DNA from: Clostridiales bacterium
Lineage (GTDB): Bacteria > Bacillota > Clostridia > Oscillospirales > Butyricicoccaceae
Assembly (NCBI GenBank): GCA_004555915.1
Contig: SFJM01000010.1
Span: 1 to 64,000 of the forward strand
DNA length: 64,000 nucleotides
Direction: 5' to 3'
In this document: piece after piece, positions 42,305 through 52,042 of the stretch
Numbering within the stretch: the first letter of the stretch is position 1
Layout: each line of letters begins with the position of its first letter
Notes under the pieces: model-generated
Seen by the model: only the letters and a program-made list of their open reading frames with translations
The model's database searches: none
Told to the model about the DNA's origin: nothing
Position numbers and translations under genes: made by a program

Positions 42305-42317
42305 CAGCATCATAAAA

Positions 42318-42350
42318 GAAGCCGCAGAGGTCTCTTCCCCTGCGGCTTTC
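42318..42350. terminator. Bidirectional terminator between the radical SAM gene and rnmV
   Basis: GAAGCCGCAG (42318-42327) pairs with CTGCGGCTTT (42340-42349) with T residues following on the plus strand and TTCTTTTATG on the minus. The genes converge here. Confidence 0.8.
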
Positions 42351-42365
42351 GTATATCCAAATCTA

Positions 42366-42947
42366 TTACAGCTTTTCGATTTCCCGCCGAACCTGCTCAT
42401 AATCTGCCACGGCATTAATAAATTCCAGCAGCGCGTTGGCTGTCATATGGGAGGGCAAATCCAGTGCCTTGAGCAGCTTTTTGCGTTTTTCATTGCTGCC
42501 CGGCACACCGGTCAGACCCCATTCGTAAAAATCCGCCTTGGTAATCCTGGGCTTGCCGCTGTCCTCCGGCAGGCATTCCACGCCAGCCTGCTGCAGGGCC
42601 TGCAAAATCACCTCATTCGGCACACCTTCCACCCCCAGCGTACCTTCTTTGGAGCCCTTTGCTTTCCGTTTTTCCTTTCCGGCAATCTGCGGGATATAAG
42701 CATGCCGAATCTGTTCCTTCGGAATTGCCCCACGCAGATAATTACGGATGACAAAGCCTGCACCATCGCTGTCGGTCAGAACGAGAATGCCACGTTCTGC
42801 CGCAATCCGGCGAATCAGAGCCAGCTTTTCCTTATTGTTGAAAATCGCAAATCCACCGGTTTCAATGACGACTGTATCCACCAGCTGTTTGAGTTTGTTG
42901 ACATCATATCGTCCTTCGACGATAATGGCTTCTTTAATATGAATCAT
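42366..42947 (-). CDS. rnmV: Ribonuclease M5-like Toprim protein (5S rRNA maturation)
   Basis: A 193-residue protein. The Toprim domain has AIIVEGRYDVNKL (Glu), LVLTDSDGAGFVIR (Asp-x-Asp) and a C-terminal DUF4093 part (PRITKADFYEWGL). RNase M5 processes 5S rRNA precursors. ATG 42947 overlaps the holA stop. Length and motifs fit the Firmicutes enzyme. Confidence 0.87.
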   Translation of the reverse strand: MIHIKEAIIVEGRYDVNKLKQLVDTVVIETGGFAIFNNKEKLALIRRIAAERGILVLTDSDGAGFVIRNYLRGAIPKEQIRHAYIPQIAGKEKRKAKGSKEGTLGVEGVPNEVILQALQQAGVECLPEDSGKPRITKADFYEWGLTGVPGSNEKRKKLLKALDLPSHMTANALLEFINAVADYEQVRREIEKL

Positions 42948-44005
42948 CTTCTACGTTTCGTTTCTCCAAAATTTGCCGCCATCTGCAGCAGCAGCAGTTC
43001 CAGCACTTTCTGTCGATCTGCACCTGCGGATTTCATGGCAACATCACTTTCTCCGCATAGCAACAGAGTTCGACGCAGCCATTTTGCTTCCAGATGTGCA
43101 GCGGAATCCCGCATTTTCCGGGCATAATAGGGAGATTTGCTCCCCAGCAGCTCCATGAGCTGCTGATCGCTGGCATGGGACTGCATGGCAAGTCTGGCAG
43201 CATACAGCCGCTGGATATGCCTTGCAATGGCAGCCAGCAGCACAATCGGTTCATTTTTCTGTGCAATCAGGTCATTCACCAGTCCCAGTGCATGGTCAAA
43301 CCGCTGTGCGGTAATGGCATCCGTCAGGTCAAAGGTAACCGCATCCAGCACCTTGGTGCATACTGCATCAATATCACTGCGTTTCACCGCGTCTGTTGCA
43401 CTGTGTGCACAGGCTTTTTCTATTTCCAGCAGCAGATTGGTCATGGAAGTGCCGCAGATAAACAACAGATAATCACAGGTATCATTGTCAATCTGTTTAC
43501 CCGCATCCCGCACATGCCGCTTGACCCATGGAATCAGGTCATGCCGTTCCAGCCGGGAGAAATCCGCAATACAGCCCAGCTTATTGATGGTTGTATACAG
43601 CCTGGTGCGTTTGTCCGGCTTGAGATCGATGGTATCATAATAAAACACCAGACAGACATACTCCGGCAAATCACTCAAAATAGAGGGAAGTTCTTCCTTC
43701 AGCACCGCTGTGGGCTTAAATACATCCAGATCCTTGACCACAACCATCCGGCGTTCCGCCATGGCAGGATAGCTGTCAATGGCAGTTGTCAGCTGGTCAG
43801 CAGTCAGGCTTGCCCCTTCAAATACATCATAATTGAAATCCCGAAAGGTCTCATCCACAACAGCCTTTTCCAGCTCGGCAAGGTAATGCTGTTTCAGATA
43901 GCTCTCCTCTCCACCAAGCAGATACAGAGAACCAATGGTATGGTTTTTCAGGTCAGCTTTTAACCGCTGCGCACCATCCGGTTTGTTCGATTTTCTTGGC
44001 GGCAT
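42944..44005 (-). CDS. holA: DNA polymerase III delta subunit
   Basis: A 353-residue clamp-loader subunit. LYLLGGEESYLKQHYLAELE is the N-terminal motif, and the AAA-like fold and C-terminal helical collar (FDHALGLVNDLIAQKNEP, LLAAIARHIQRLYAARLA) follow. ATG 44005 is preferred: GGAGG stands 6 bases before it, while ATG 44011 directly abuts GGAGG. It follows comEC without a gap, as often seen in Firmicutes. Confidence 0.92.
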   Translation of the reverse strand: MPPRKSNKPDGAQRLKADLKNHTIGSLYLLGGEESYLKQHYLAELEKAVVDETFRDFNYDVFEGASLTADQLTTAIDSYPAMAERRMVVVKDLDVFKPTAVLKEELPSILSDLPEYVCLVFYYDTIDLKPDKRTRLYTTINKLGCIADFSRLERHDLIPWVKRHVRDAGKQIDNDTCDYLLFICGTSMTNLLLEIEKACAHSATDAVKRSDIDAVCTKVLDAVTFDLTDAITAQRFDHALGLVNDLIAQKNEPIVLLAAIARHIQRLYAARLAMQSHASDQQLMELLGSKSPYYARKMRDSAAHLEAKWLRRTLLLCGESDVAMKSAGADRQKVLELLLLQMAANFGETKRRR

Positions 44006-44007
44006 GG

Positions 44008-46242
44008 TCATCCTCCTTCCGTATTTCGTACTGTAATCAGATCAATGGTGCCCGTCAGATAGGGATTCTGTGTGGGAATACCACCATATTCTTCCTCACT
44101 GTACCAGCCGTTTTCCAGAATCAGCTGTTCCGGCTGAAGCCGTTGGAGCAGTTCCTGCATTTTTGCGGAATCCTCCACAAAGCCCGGCGCAATCACCAGC
44201 GTTTTGGCAGAAAGCTCTGCCTGCTCCGTATAATCCAGCAGCATGTTCTGTGTCAGCGCATGGAGCACCAGAATATCCTGATCCTCTGAATGAATACGAA
44301 CCATCAGCTTGCGTTCCACAGCGCCAAGGATGGACAGCCCCAGGGAAGCGTCTCCCACCACTGTTTCTGTCTCCGGTGCAGTCTTGATATAGGAAAGACC
44401 CAGCTGTTCCAGCGTATCCATCAGCTCCGGATACACCGCATTGGTTTCACGGTTGACTTCCGGCAGCAGTACCTGCTCCACTGGTACCGATTCCAGCAGC
44501 TCACAGGCATTGCGTGCATGGGTTACATCCACGGAGGTGAGAATCAGAACATCCAGTTTCTCAATACCATGCCAGTCCATATATTGCTCCACATCCTGTA
44601 CCACATGATGGTAGCCGGAGCTGCTGCAGTCAATCAGTGCCGCATATTCCCCGCAGGAAACCACAATGGCCTGCCCGCGTCCTTCTGACAAAATGGAAAT
44701 CCGCAGGTCATCCGCTGCCGCGGCGCCGCGCCAGATACTGATACCAATCACAGCTGCAAGCAGGACAGGAAGCGAAACCAACAGTGTCCGCCGTTTTGCC
44801 AGCCACAGCAGCAATACTGCAATCACGCTCAGGGCAATCGCCATCACAAAGTCTGGATTGCTCTCACAGTATAACACACCATATGGAATTCCGGCAATGG
44901 TATCACTCACCCAATAGATATAGTCTGTCAGATAACCGGCAGGAATCAAAATGACATCCGCTATTCCGGAAAACCAGATTCCTATAATACCGCCAAGCAC
45001 CAGCAATGGAAACAACAACGATATCGCCCACAATGCCAGCAAATTGGAGAAAACAGCAAACACCGAAAGATAGCCGAAATGGTACAGCAGGAATGGCGCA
45101 GTCATCGCCGTGGAACAAATCGTGCAGATCATGCCGATCATAAGCGTATCGTACAGTTTTCGCAGAGGTCTTGGTACTTTTTTTGGCAGGCGAAGCAGAG
45201 CATGAACCCGGCCTGCAAAGCAAAGGATTCCCAATGTAGACAGAAAGGATAGCTGCAAGCTGACGGAAGCAAGAGAATCCGGCAGCAAAACCAGAATCAC
45301 AAGCAGTGCGGCAGACAGAGCGGTAAAGCTGTCATACTGCTGCCGCAGCCAGAAGGAAGCCATCAGGATACCATACATCAGGCAGGCACGCATCACGGAC
45401 GGCGACCAGCCCACCATAACAGGAAACGCAAGCAGAACTATCAGGCTCAGAGCTGTTCCTGTCCGTCTGCCAAACACAAACAGCAGCATAGAAACCAGAA
45501 AGCCCACATGCAAGCCGGATAATGCAATCACATGTGTCAAACCTGCCCGGCGCAGATGATCCGTATCCCGAATGGTCAGTCCGGAACGGTCACCGGTGGT
45601 CAATGCATTCCAAAATGCCACCTGCCTCTGTGTTCCATGCCCGGCAAACACTGCCCGCAGGGAATGGGCAAACCGTTTGGGATAATACCAGAACGGACGG
45701 CGTTCCGGCGTTGTAATGGTTACCGGAAGCCCTTCCGCAGTTGATGCAAGAATATAATATCCCTCAGACTGATAATACGCCCTGCGGTCAAAGCCCTCCG
45801 AATCACCGGGAACATAAAATTCCACCGACGCCGTGATATGGTCTCCCGGCTGAATCTCCTGCTCTGTCAGGGGAAGATATACCAGTGTATGAAAATCCCT
45901 CGGACAGTTAACATCTGAGCCAGTCACCTTCACTCTGACGCGTTGATCCCTGTCATACTGCTCCGCATAATCGGCAGCAGTAACGGTGAGGGTGACCGGT
46001 GTCCCATCCACCTCAGCCACCGGATCGGCAAGATACGTATGATATGCTCCTGTATAGCTCACGCCGCAGACCAGTCCGGCTGCCAGCACACAGATGGCAC
46101 GCAGACGGGAAAATTTCCAGCCCAAAACCACGGCCAAAGCCAGCACGCCGGCTGTTACAGCGAAGAGAAGCGAAAAAGAAAACATAGCGAACGCCGTGCC
46201 CACGGCAAATGCCGCGCAAAACCAGATCAAGGGCCGATGCAT
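44008..46242 (-). CDS. comEC: ComEC/Rec2 DNA uptake channel
   Basis: A 744-residue protein with three parts: N-terminal helices and an OB-fold region (residues 1-170), the central competence membrane domain (GDRSGLTIRDTDHLRRAG, HVIALSGLHVGFLVS, MVGWSPSVMRA; about residues 190-490), and a C-terminal metallo-beta-lactamase-like domain (residues 520-740) with degenerate metal ligands. It moves single-stranded DNA through the membrane. No other competence gene is adjacent. GGGGGAAAG precedes ATG 46242. Confidence 0.92.
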   Translation of the reverse strand: MHRPLIWFCAAFAVGTAFAMFSFSLLFAVTAGVLALAVVLGWKFSRLRAICVLAAGLVCGVSYTGAYHTYLADPVAEVDGTPVTLTVTAADYAEQYDRDQRVRVKVTGSDVNCPRDFHTLVYLPLTEQEIQPGDHITASVEFYVPGDSEGFDRRAYYQSEGYYILASTAEGLPVTITTPERRPFWYYPKRFAHSLRAVFAGHGTQRQVAFWNALTTGDRSGLTIRDTDHLRRAGLTHVIALSGLHVGFLVSMLLFVFGRRTGTALSLIVLLAFPVMVGWSPSVMRACLMYGILMASFWLRQQYDSFTALSAALLVILVLLPDSLASVSLQLSFLSTLGILCFAGRVHALLRLPKKVPRPLRKLYDTLMIGMICTICSTAMTAPFLLYHFGYLSVFAVFSNLLALWAISLLFPLLVLGGIIGIWFSGIADVILIPAGYLTDYIYWVSDTIAGIPYGVLYCESNPDFVMAIALSVIAVLLLWLAKRRTLLVSLPVLLAAVIGISIWRGAAAADDLRISILSEGRGQAIVVSCGEYAALIDCSSSGYHHVVQDVEQYMDWHGIEKLDVLILTSVDVTHARNACELLESVPVEQVLLPEVNRETNAVYPELMDTLEQLGLSYIKTAPETETVVGDASLGLSILGAVERKLMVRIHSEDQDILVLHALTQNMLLDYTEQAELSAKTLVIAPGFVEDSAKMQELLQRLQPEQLILENGWYSEEEYGGIPTQNPYLTGTIDLITVRNTEGG

Positions 46243-46279
46243 TTTCTTTCCCCCTTCCACACCAGATAACATACAAACC

Positions 46280-46305
46280 GAGGTGGTACCATATGGCACC
46301 ACCTC
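46280..46305. repeat. 26-bp palindromic hairpin between the HIT gene and comEC
   Basis: GAGGTGGT and ACCACCTC enclose CCATATGG, giving a 12-bp stem with one mismatch or G-U. No T run follows, so termination is doubtful. It lies 37 bases before the comEC start. Confidence 0.5.
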
Positions 46306-46324
46306 AGCTCAAAACACTTGACAA

Positions 46325-46663
46325 TCAACCTGGAGGCCAGGTCATATCCCGACCGGACAGTACATGGAAATGCAGGTGGAATACACTCTGCTGCGCCTGC
46401 TCACCGATGTTGGAAACAACACGGAAGCTCTCCATCCCCATGTCCTTTGCAATTTTGGCAATGGCTTCAAAGCACTTTGCCACAACGATGCTGTTTTCCG
46501 GCGTGACTGCCGCTGCAGACGGAATATGCTGCTTGGGAATCACGAGGAAATGAGTCGGTGCCTGGGGGTCGATATCATAAAACGCATAGACATCGTCATC
46601 CTCATACACCTTTTTGGAGGGGATTTCCCCTGCGATAATCTTACAGAACAGACAATCCTCCAT
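46325..46663 (-). CDS. HIT family nucleotide hydrolase (HinT-like)
   Basis: A 112-residue protein. It opens with CLFCKIIAGEIPSKKVYEDD and ends with the histidine triad HLHFHVLSGRD. HinT proteins cleave phosphoramidates such as AMP-lysine. GGAGG precedes ATG 46663. It lies 30 bases after alaS. Confidence 0.92.
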   Translation of the reverse strand: MEDCLFCKIIAGEIPSKKVYEDDDVYAFYDIDPQAPTHFLVIPKQHIPSAAAVTPENSIVVAKCFEAIAKIAKDMGMESFRVVSNIGEQAQQSVFHLHFHVLSGRDMTWPPG

Positions 46664-46693
46664 CAGACATCCTCCTTCCAGATGAATACAGAT

Positions 46694-49333
46694 TTATTTC
46701 AGCATTGCATCCACAATGTTGTTGACTGCTTCCAGTGCTTCTTCCAGCTTCTCCGGCTTCTTACCGCCAGCAGAAGCGGAATCCGGACGGCCACCACCGC
46801 CGCCGCCGCACATCTTGGCAACTTCCTTGATGATCTTACCCGCATGTGCGCCAGCCTTGACAGCATCCTTGCCGGCAACACAAAGCAGCTGAATCTTGCT
46901 CTCACCGGTAACAGCTGCCAAAACAGCTACACTGCCCGGCTTGCGTTCCTTGATGATATCACCGATGGAACGCATAACCTCCGGTGTGTCCTCCAGCTTG
47001 GCAGCCAGGACTTCAACGCCCTTGACCTCCTGCGCACCGGTAAACAGCTCAGCAAGCTTCATTTCAGCAATCTTACCGTTCAGGCTGTCTACGCTGCGGT
47101 TCAGGCTGCGGACATCTTCTACGGTCTGCTCTGCACGCTGTACCAGATCATTCGGGGTGGTTTTCAGTGCAGCAGCGGTGTCATTGAGTACCTTCTGACG
47201 CTCATCAAACAGCTGCAGGAATCTGCGGCCGGTCAGTGCCTCGATACGGCGGACACCTGCCGCGACAGAAGCCTCGCTGATAATCTTAAACATACCAGCC
47301 TTTGCGGTGTTGTCCAGATGGGTACCACCACAGAATTCAATAGAATAATCGCCTGCACGGACAACACGAACGATATCGCCGTACTTTTCGCCGAACAGTG
47401 CCATTGCACCCAGCTTCTTTGCTTCATCAATCGGCATCTCATCGGTGCGGACTTCCATGCCTTCCAGAATCGCATTGTTGACAATTGCCTCAACCTTTGC
47501 GATTTCCTCCGGGGTCATGGCAGCGAAATGGGTAAAGTCGAAACGGACGTGATCCGCATCGGTATAGGAACCGGCCTGCTCGACATGGCTGCCCAGAACC
47601 TCGCGCAGTGCCTGCTGCAGCAGGTGGGTTGCAGTATGGGAACGGCAGATTGCCTGACGGCGTTCTTTATCTACCTTGCAGGTAACGGTATCGCCGCGGC
47701 TGATGACACCGCTCTTAACCACGCCGGAATGCAGGTAAATGCGTCCGTCACCGTTCTTCTGTACATTGGTGATCTCAATTTCACAGTCACCGTGGGAAAT
47801 GGTGCCGTAGTCCGGTACCTGGCCGCCCATTTCCGCATAGAACGGGGTCTTGTCGAGAACGACAGTTACCTTGGAGCCTGCACGGACAGCATCCGTGCTT
47901 TCACCCTCTGCAACCAGAGCCAGTACATTGCCGGTTGCCTCCAGAGTGGTATAGCCGCAAAATTCTGTTTTCAGAGACTTGTCCAGACCAAGGTCTTCCG
48001 ATGCCCAGCCAAGATCGCCCATGCGCTTGCGGTCCTCACGGGAACGCTCCTTCTGCTCCTGAATCAGCGCGTCAAAGCCATCACGGTCGGTGCTCATGCC
48101 CTGCTCTTCCAGAATTTCAATGGTCAGATCAATCGGGAAGCCGTAGGTGTCATGCAGCTTGAATGCGTCAGCAGCCGGAAGCTCCTTGCTGCCTGCCTGC
48201 TTGGCAGCATCAATCATATCATTCAGAATGGCCAGACCTGCGTCAACCGTTGCGTCAAAACGTTCCTCTTCTACCTGAATGACCTTGCGGATATATTCCT
48301 GCTTTTCCACCAGAGCCGGATATGCGCCACCGCTCTCCTGAATCACGGTATCACATACCTGATACAGGAACGGCTTGTCGATGCCAAGCAGCTTGCCATG
48401 GCGTGCTGCACGACGCAGCAGACGGCGCAGGACATAGCCACGGCCTTCATTGGACGGAATGACACCGTCACAGATCATCATGACAGTGGAACGGATATGG
48501 TCGGTGATAACACGCAGGGAAACGTCGGTCTTGTAGGACTCACCATAGGTCTTGCCGGAGATTCTGGAAATATGGTTGGTGATATTCTTGACGGTATCCA
48601 CATCAAACAGGGAATCCACATCCTGCATAACAACTGCCAGACGCTCCAGACCCATGCCGGTATCAATATTCTTCTGCACCAGTTCCGTATAGTTGCCCTG
48701 TCCATCGTTGTTGAACTGGGAGAATACGTTGTTCCAGACTTCCATATAGCGGTCGCAGTCACAGCCTACGGTACAGCCCGGCTTGCCGCAGCCATACTTT
48801 TCTCCACGGTCATAGTAAATCTCCGAGCACGGGCCGCAGGGACCGGAGCCATGCTCCCAGAAGTTATCCGCCTTGCCAAAGCGGAAAATGCGCTCTGCCG
48901 GAATACCGATCTGCTTGTTCCAGATCTCAAATGCCTCATCGTCATCCTCATAGATGGACGGATACAGACGGTTCGGATCCAGCTCCATCACTTCGGTCAG
49001 AAACTCCCAGCTCCATGCAATGGCTTCCTTCTTGAAGTAATCGCCAAAGGAGAAGTTGCCCAGCATTTCAAAGAAGGTGCCATGACGTGCGGTCTTGCCT
49101 ACATTCTCGATATCGCCGGTACGGATACATTTCTGGCAGGTTGTCACGCGGCGGCGCGGCGGTTCCTGCTCGCCGGTAAAATACGGCTTCAGCGGCGCCA
49201 TACCAGAGTTAATCAGCAGCAGGGACTTGTCGCCCTGCGGAATCAGCGAAAAGCTCGGCAGTCTCAGATGTTCCTTGGACTCAAAGAACGTGAGGAACTT
49301 TTCACGGATTTCATTCAAACCCATGTAATGCAT
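46694..49333 (-). CDS. alaS: Alanyl-tRNA synthetase
   Basis: An 879-residue class II synthetase. The catalytic core has RLPSFSLIPQGDKSLLLINSG near the start, the editing domain carries SHTATHLLQQALREVLG and CGGTHLDNT (zinc ligands), and the C-Ala domain ends with a Gly-rich CGGGGGGRPDSASAGG loop. Length is standard. An Ala T-box and its own promoter precede it. GGAGG lies 7 bases before ATG 49333. Confidence 0.97.
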   Translation of the reverse strand: MHYMGLNEIREKFLTFFESKEHLRLPSFSLIPQGDKSLLLINSGMAPLKPYFTGEQEPPRRRVTTCQKCIRTGDIENVGKTARHGTFFEMLGNFSFGDYFKKEAIAWSWEFLTEVMELDPNRLYPSIYEDDDEAFEIWNKQIGIPAERIFRFGKADNFWEHGSGPCGPCSEIYYDRGEKYGCGKPGCTVGCDCDRYMEVWNNVFSQFNNDGQGNYTELVQKNIDTGMGLERLAVVMQDVDSLFDVDTVKNITNHISRISGKTYGESYKTDVSLRVITDHIRSTVMMICDGVIPSNEGRGYVLRRLLRRAARHGKLLGIDKPFLYQVCDTVIQESGGAYPALVEKQEYIRKVIQVEEERFDATVDAGLAILNDMIDAAKQAGSKELPAADAFKLHDTYGFPIDLTIEILEEQGMSTDRDGFDALIQEQKERSREDRKRMGDLGWASEDLGLDKSLKTEFCGYTTLEATGNVLALVAEGESTDAVRAGSKVTVVLDKTPFYAEMGGQVPDYGTISHGDCEIEITNVQKNGDGRIYLHSGVVKSGVISRGDTVTCKVDKERRQAICRSHTATHLLQQALREVLGSHVEQAGSYTDADHVRFDFTHFAAMTPEEIAKVEAIVNNAILEGMEVRTDEMPIDEAKKLGAMALFGEKYGDIVRVVRAGDYSIEFCGGTHLDNTAKAGMFKIISEASVAAGVRRIEALTGRRFLQLFDERQKVLNDTAAALKTTPNDLVQRAEQTVEDVRSLNRSVDSLNGKIAEMKLAELFTGAQEVKGVEVLAAKLEDTPEVMRSIGDIIKERKPGSVAVLAAVTGESKIQLLCVAGKDAVKAGAHAGKIIKEVAKMCGGGGGGRPDSASAGGKKPEKLEEALEAVNNIVDAMLK

Positions 49334-49373
49334 GTAAATGCCTCCATATAATTAAAAAATTTTTTACAGCAAC

Positions 49374-49607
49374 AAAAAAGCCCCCGCCCCGGTATAGGGG
49401 CGAAGGCTTGGCTACGCGGTACCACCCTAATTTGCCACATAACTGGCATCTCAGTGTGTCCTTAACGCGGACAGACGATCCGGTTTATCCCGGATGGCTC
49501 AGAAGCAGCTGACAGGACTTTGCGCTGCAGGGCTTCCACCGTCCCCTGCTCTCTATCAGGCAATTTATTCCTGTCTCATTTCGTCATCGCCAGTTTAGCT
49601 GTATAAC
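49374..49607 (-). promoter_or_regulatory. T-box riboswitch of alaS
   Basis: On the minus strand the leader has the Stem I motif AGAGAGCAG, a stem GACAGGA/TCCTGTC followed by tandem GCT-GCT (49509-49504), the T-box core AGGGTGGTACCGCG (49428-49415) and a terminator with arms AAGCCTTCGCCCC and GGGGCGGGGGCTT followed by TTTTTTG (49409-49374). GCT is an Ala codon at the specifier position, and UGGU fits A73 of tRNA-Ala. Confidence 0.93.
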
Positions 49608-49613
49608 ACTTTT

Positions 49614-49641
49614 ATTATACATATTTACGCCTGTTTGTCAA
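49614..49641 (-). promoter_or_regulatory. alaS promoter, embedded in the end of the U32 peptidase gene
   Basis: Consensus TTGACA (49641-49636) and TATAAT (49619-49614) are 16 bases apart. The -35 box lies within the last codons of the upstream U32 gene, whose stop is at 49625. Confidence 0.8.
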
Positions 49642-50881
49642 CCGTTTTGACTGGATTTGCAGCCTTTTCCTTGCGGAGGATGGCAAAGTCCGATACCTGG
49701 AACGGGAACTTGATATGCAGACGCATCATTGCGGAGCGTGCCGCATCCAGCACCTCCCCATCATCGTTGCGCATATTCTCCACCTTGAACGCATAAACCG
49801 GCTTGCCCGGCTGCATGAGCTCCAGCGTATCACCGGCAAAGAAACGGTTTTTCAGCACGAAAACCGCATTGCCTTCCGCATCACAGCTTTCAAACAGAGC
49901 GGAAATTTCCCAGTCACGAATATACATGACATCCGGATAATACTGTCCCTTCGGATCCCGTCCGAAATAGAAGCCGGTAAAGTATTCCCGATGGCTGATC
50001 TTGCTGATCTCCTCCCGGATATCCTCCGGCACCTTGAAATCCGGTGTGGGATTGGCGAAATAGGCATCCACAGCCCGGCGGTATGCGGCGGTAATGCCGG
50101 CAGTATAATAGGCGGTCTTGGCACGGCCTTCGATCTTAAACGAAGTAACACCTGCGGCAATCAGCTCCGGAATATGGTCAATCATGCACATATCCTTGGA
50201 ATTATACAGATATGTACCACGTTCGTCCTCATCCACCGGGAAATACTGCCCGGGACGTTTTTCCTCCATCAGGGCATACTTCCAGCGGCAGGACTGTGCA
50301 CAGGCGCCATGGTTGGCATCCCGGCCAGTGGTGTAGTTGGAAATCAGGCAGCGTCCCGAATAGGAAATACACATGGCACCATGGACGAAGCATTCAATTT
50401 CCACCTCCGGCGGAATTGCGTCACGGATGGTCTTGATTTCCTGCAGGGACAGCTCACGTGCCAGTACAATACGCTCGGCACCCATGTCAACCCAGAACTG
50501 CGCCGCTTCATAGTTCAGGATGCTGGTCTGGGTGCTGATATGCAGCGGCAGCTTTGGAACCACACGCTTTGCCACACGAATCACACCCAGGTCTGAGGCA
50601 ATGATGGCATCCGCACCGTAGGCATACAGCTGCTGCAGATACTCCTCCAGCTCCGCAAATTCATTGGAGCGCGGAGAGATATTCACGGTGACATAGATTT
50701 TGACACCACGGGCATGGGCATAGGCAATGCCCTCACGCAGTTCCTCATCGGAAAAATTGCTGGAAGCGGCACGCATGCCAAAGTGCTTTCCTGCCAGATA
50801 TACAGCATCCGCACCATAGGCAATGGCATACTTCAGGCGTTCCATATCGCCCGCAGGCGATAAAATTTCAGGTTTGTTCAT
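49625..50881 (-). CDS. U32 family peptidase-like protein (tRNA hydroxylation TrhP-type)
   Basis: A 418-residue protein. PEILSPAGDMERLKYAIAYG opens the TIM-barrel part; the Fe-S cysteines lie in ECFVHGAMCISYSGRCLISN and GACAQSCRW. Family members once called collagenase-like peptidases now include TrhP, which makes 5-hydroxyuridine in tRNA, and RlhA for rRNA. Position next to mltG and alaS matches the Bacillus yrrL-yrrO region, so a tRNA role is likely. ATG 50881 is 9 bases after the mltG stop. Confidence 0.88.
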   Translation of the reverse strand: MNKPEILSPAGDMERLKYAIAYGADAVYLAGKHFGMRAASSNFSDEELREGIAYAHARGVKIYVTVNISPRSNEFAELEEYLQQLYAYGADAIIASDLGVIRVAKRVVPKLPLHISTQTSILNYEAAQFWVDMGAERIVLARELSLQEIKTIRDAIPPEVEIECFVHGAMCISYSGRCLISNYTTGRDANHGACAQSCRWKYALMEEKRPGQYFPVDEDERGTYLYNSKDMCMIDHIPELIAAGVTSFKIEGRAKTAYYTAGITAAYRRAVDAYFANPTPDFKVPEDIREEISKISHREYFTGFYFGRDPKGQYYPDVMYIRDWEISALFESCDAEGNAVFVLKNRFFAGDTLELMQPGKPVYAFKVENMRNDDGEVLDAARSAMMRLHIKFPFQVSDFAILRKEKAANPVKTVDKQA

Positions 50882-50890
50882 AATATCCCC

Positions 50891-52027
50891 TTAATCGCCG
50901 GCCGCATCCTTTTCCCGCTGAACAGCTGCAATGTTGGCAGTCTGTTCCTCCTGCGTCTTGGCATAAATATGTGCGGTGTGGTCGGCGTTTGCAACGTAGT
51001 AATAATAATCGTGTACAGCAGGCTGTACGGCTGCCAGCAGTGCATCATAACCCGGGTTACAGATCGGTCCCGGCGGCAGTCCCTTGCTTGTATAGGTGTT
51101 ATATGGGCTGTCATATTTCATATCCGCATCGGTCAGATCCGTATGTCCCACCACATACTGAATCGTGGCATCAATGTTCAGATATGGATATTCCGACTTG
51201 TGGTTCAGACGGTTCCAGATAACGCCGGATACATTCAGCATATCCTTGGCGTCCACCGATTCCTTTTCCACCATGGAAGCAATGATGACCATATCGGAAA
51301 TGGAAATATCCTGCTCCTCACACAGCTGTGCCAGGCTCTTGCCGCTGGAATCATCATTGATCTTGTTCTCAAAATTACCCAGCATTTTGCTGATGATGGT
51401 TTCAGCACTGTCATTCAGATAAAATTCATAGGTATCCGGGAACAGATAGCCTTCCAGGCTGTTGGTTTCATTGCCCACATCCTCCGGCAGGAAGTCATAA
51501 GTGAATGAGCTGTTCTGCAGAACCGTTTTCAGTTCATTTTCCGAGCTGAGGCCGTTTTCAACCAGAACATCAATGATTTCATCAATGGTATAGCCCTCCG
51601 GAATGGTAACGGTTGTCGTACTCTTGCTGGTCAGACGGATTTCATTGACAATTTCACGATAGTCCATGTCAGAGTTCAATGTCCACATGCCCGGCCGGAA
51701 TTCGATATCCTTATATACTATCCCGGTAAACAGGCGGAAGAAGGAACCATAGTTGACAACGCCGCTTTTATCCAGCAGCTTGGAAACCTGCTTTACCGAT
51801 GCATTTTCCGGAATCGTTACCGTGATATCACGATCCGGCTTGGCCAGAGCAAACAAATCATTGGAAAGCAGAATACCTGTCGTTGCCAGCACAGCGGAAA
51901 TCACCAGGATGCTGAGCAGATACAGCAGGGTACTGCTGATGCCGGAACGGGATTTTTTCTTCCTGCGAATAGTCTTTTTTCGCTTTTTTTGCGGGTCTGG
52001 CGTATGATTGTTGTGATTCGCTTTCAT
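50891..52027 (-). CDS. mltG: Endolytic transglycosylase MltG (YceG-like)
   Basis: A 378-residue protein. A Lys/Arg-rich cytosolic start (residues 1-27) precedes one membrane helix (about 30-55); then a LysM-like segment and the YceG catalytic domain with ASMVEKESVDAKD (catalytic Glu), DATIQYVVG and GLPPGPICNPG. It cuts nascent peptidoglycan strands. AAAGGA precedes ATG 52027, and a 20-bp palindrome ends just upstream. Confidence 0.93.
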   Translation of the reverse strand: MKANHNNHTPDPQKKRKKTIRRKKKSRSGISSTLLYLLSILVISAVLATTGILLSNDLFALAKPDRDITVTIPENASVKQVSKLLDKSGVVNYGSFFRLFTGIVYKDIEFRPGMWTLNSDMDYREIVNEIRLTSKSTTTVTIPEGYTIDEIIDVLVENGLSSENELKTVLQNSSFTYDFLPEDVGNETNSLEGYLFPDTYEFYLNDSAETIISKMLGNFENKINDDSSGKSLAQLCEEQDISISDMVIIASMVEKESVDAKDMLNVSGVIWNRLNHKSEYPYLNIDATIQYVVGHTDLTDADMKYDSPYNTYTSKGLPPGPICNPGYDALLAAVQPAVHDYYYYVANADHTAHIYAKTQEEQTANIAAVQREKDAAGD

Positions 52028-52042
52028 ATCAGTATCCTTTCT

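Noticed and set aside
46280..46305. Strong terminator between the HIT gene and comEC
   Set aside because: The hairpin is good, but no T run follows on the minus strand, so it is listed only as a palindrome.
46364..49351. A 995-codon open frame on the plus strand opposite alaS
   Set aside because: It lies wholly antisense to alaS and its protein has no domain pattern; it reflects codon bias of alaS. Similar long antisense frames opposite cstA, iolG, tyrS and others were dropped for the same reason.
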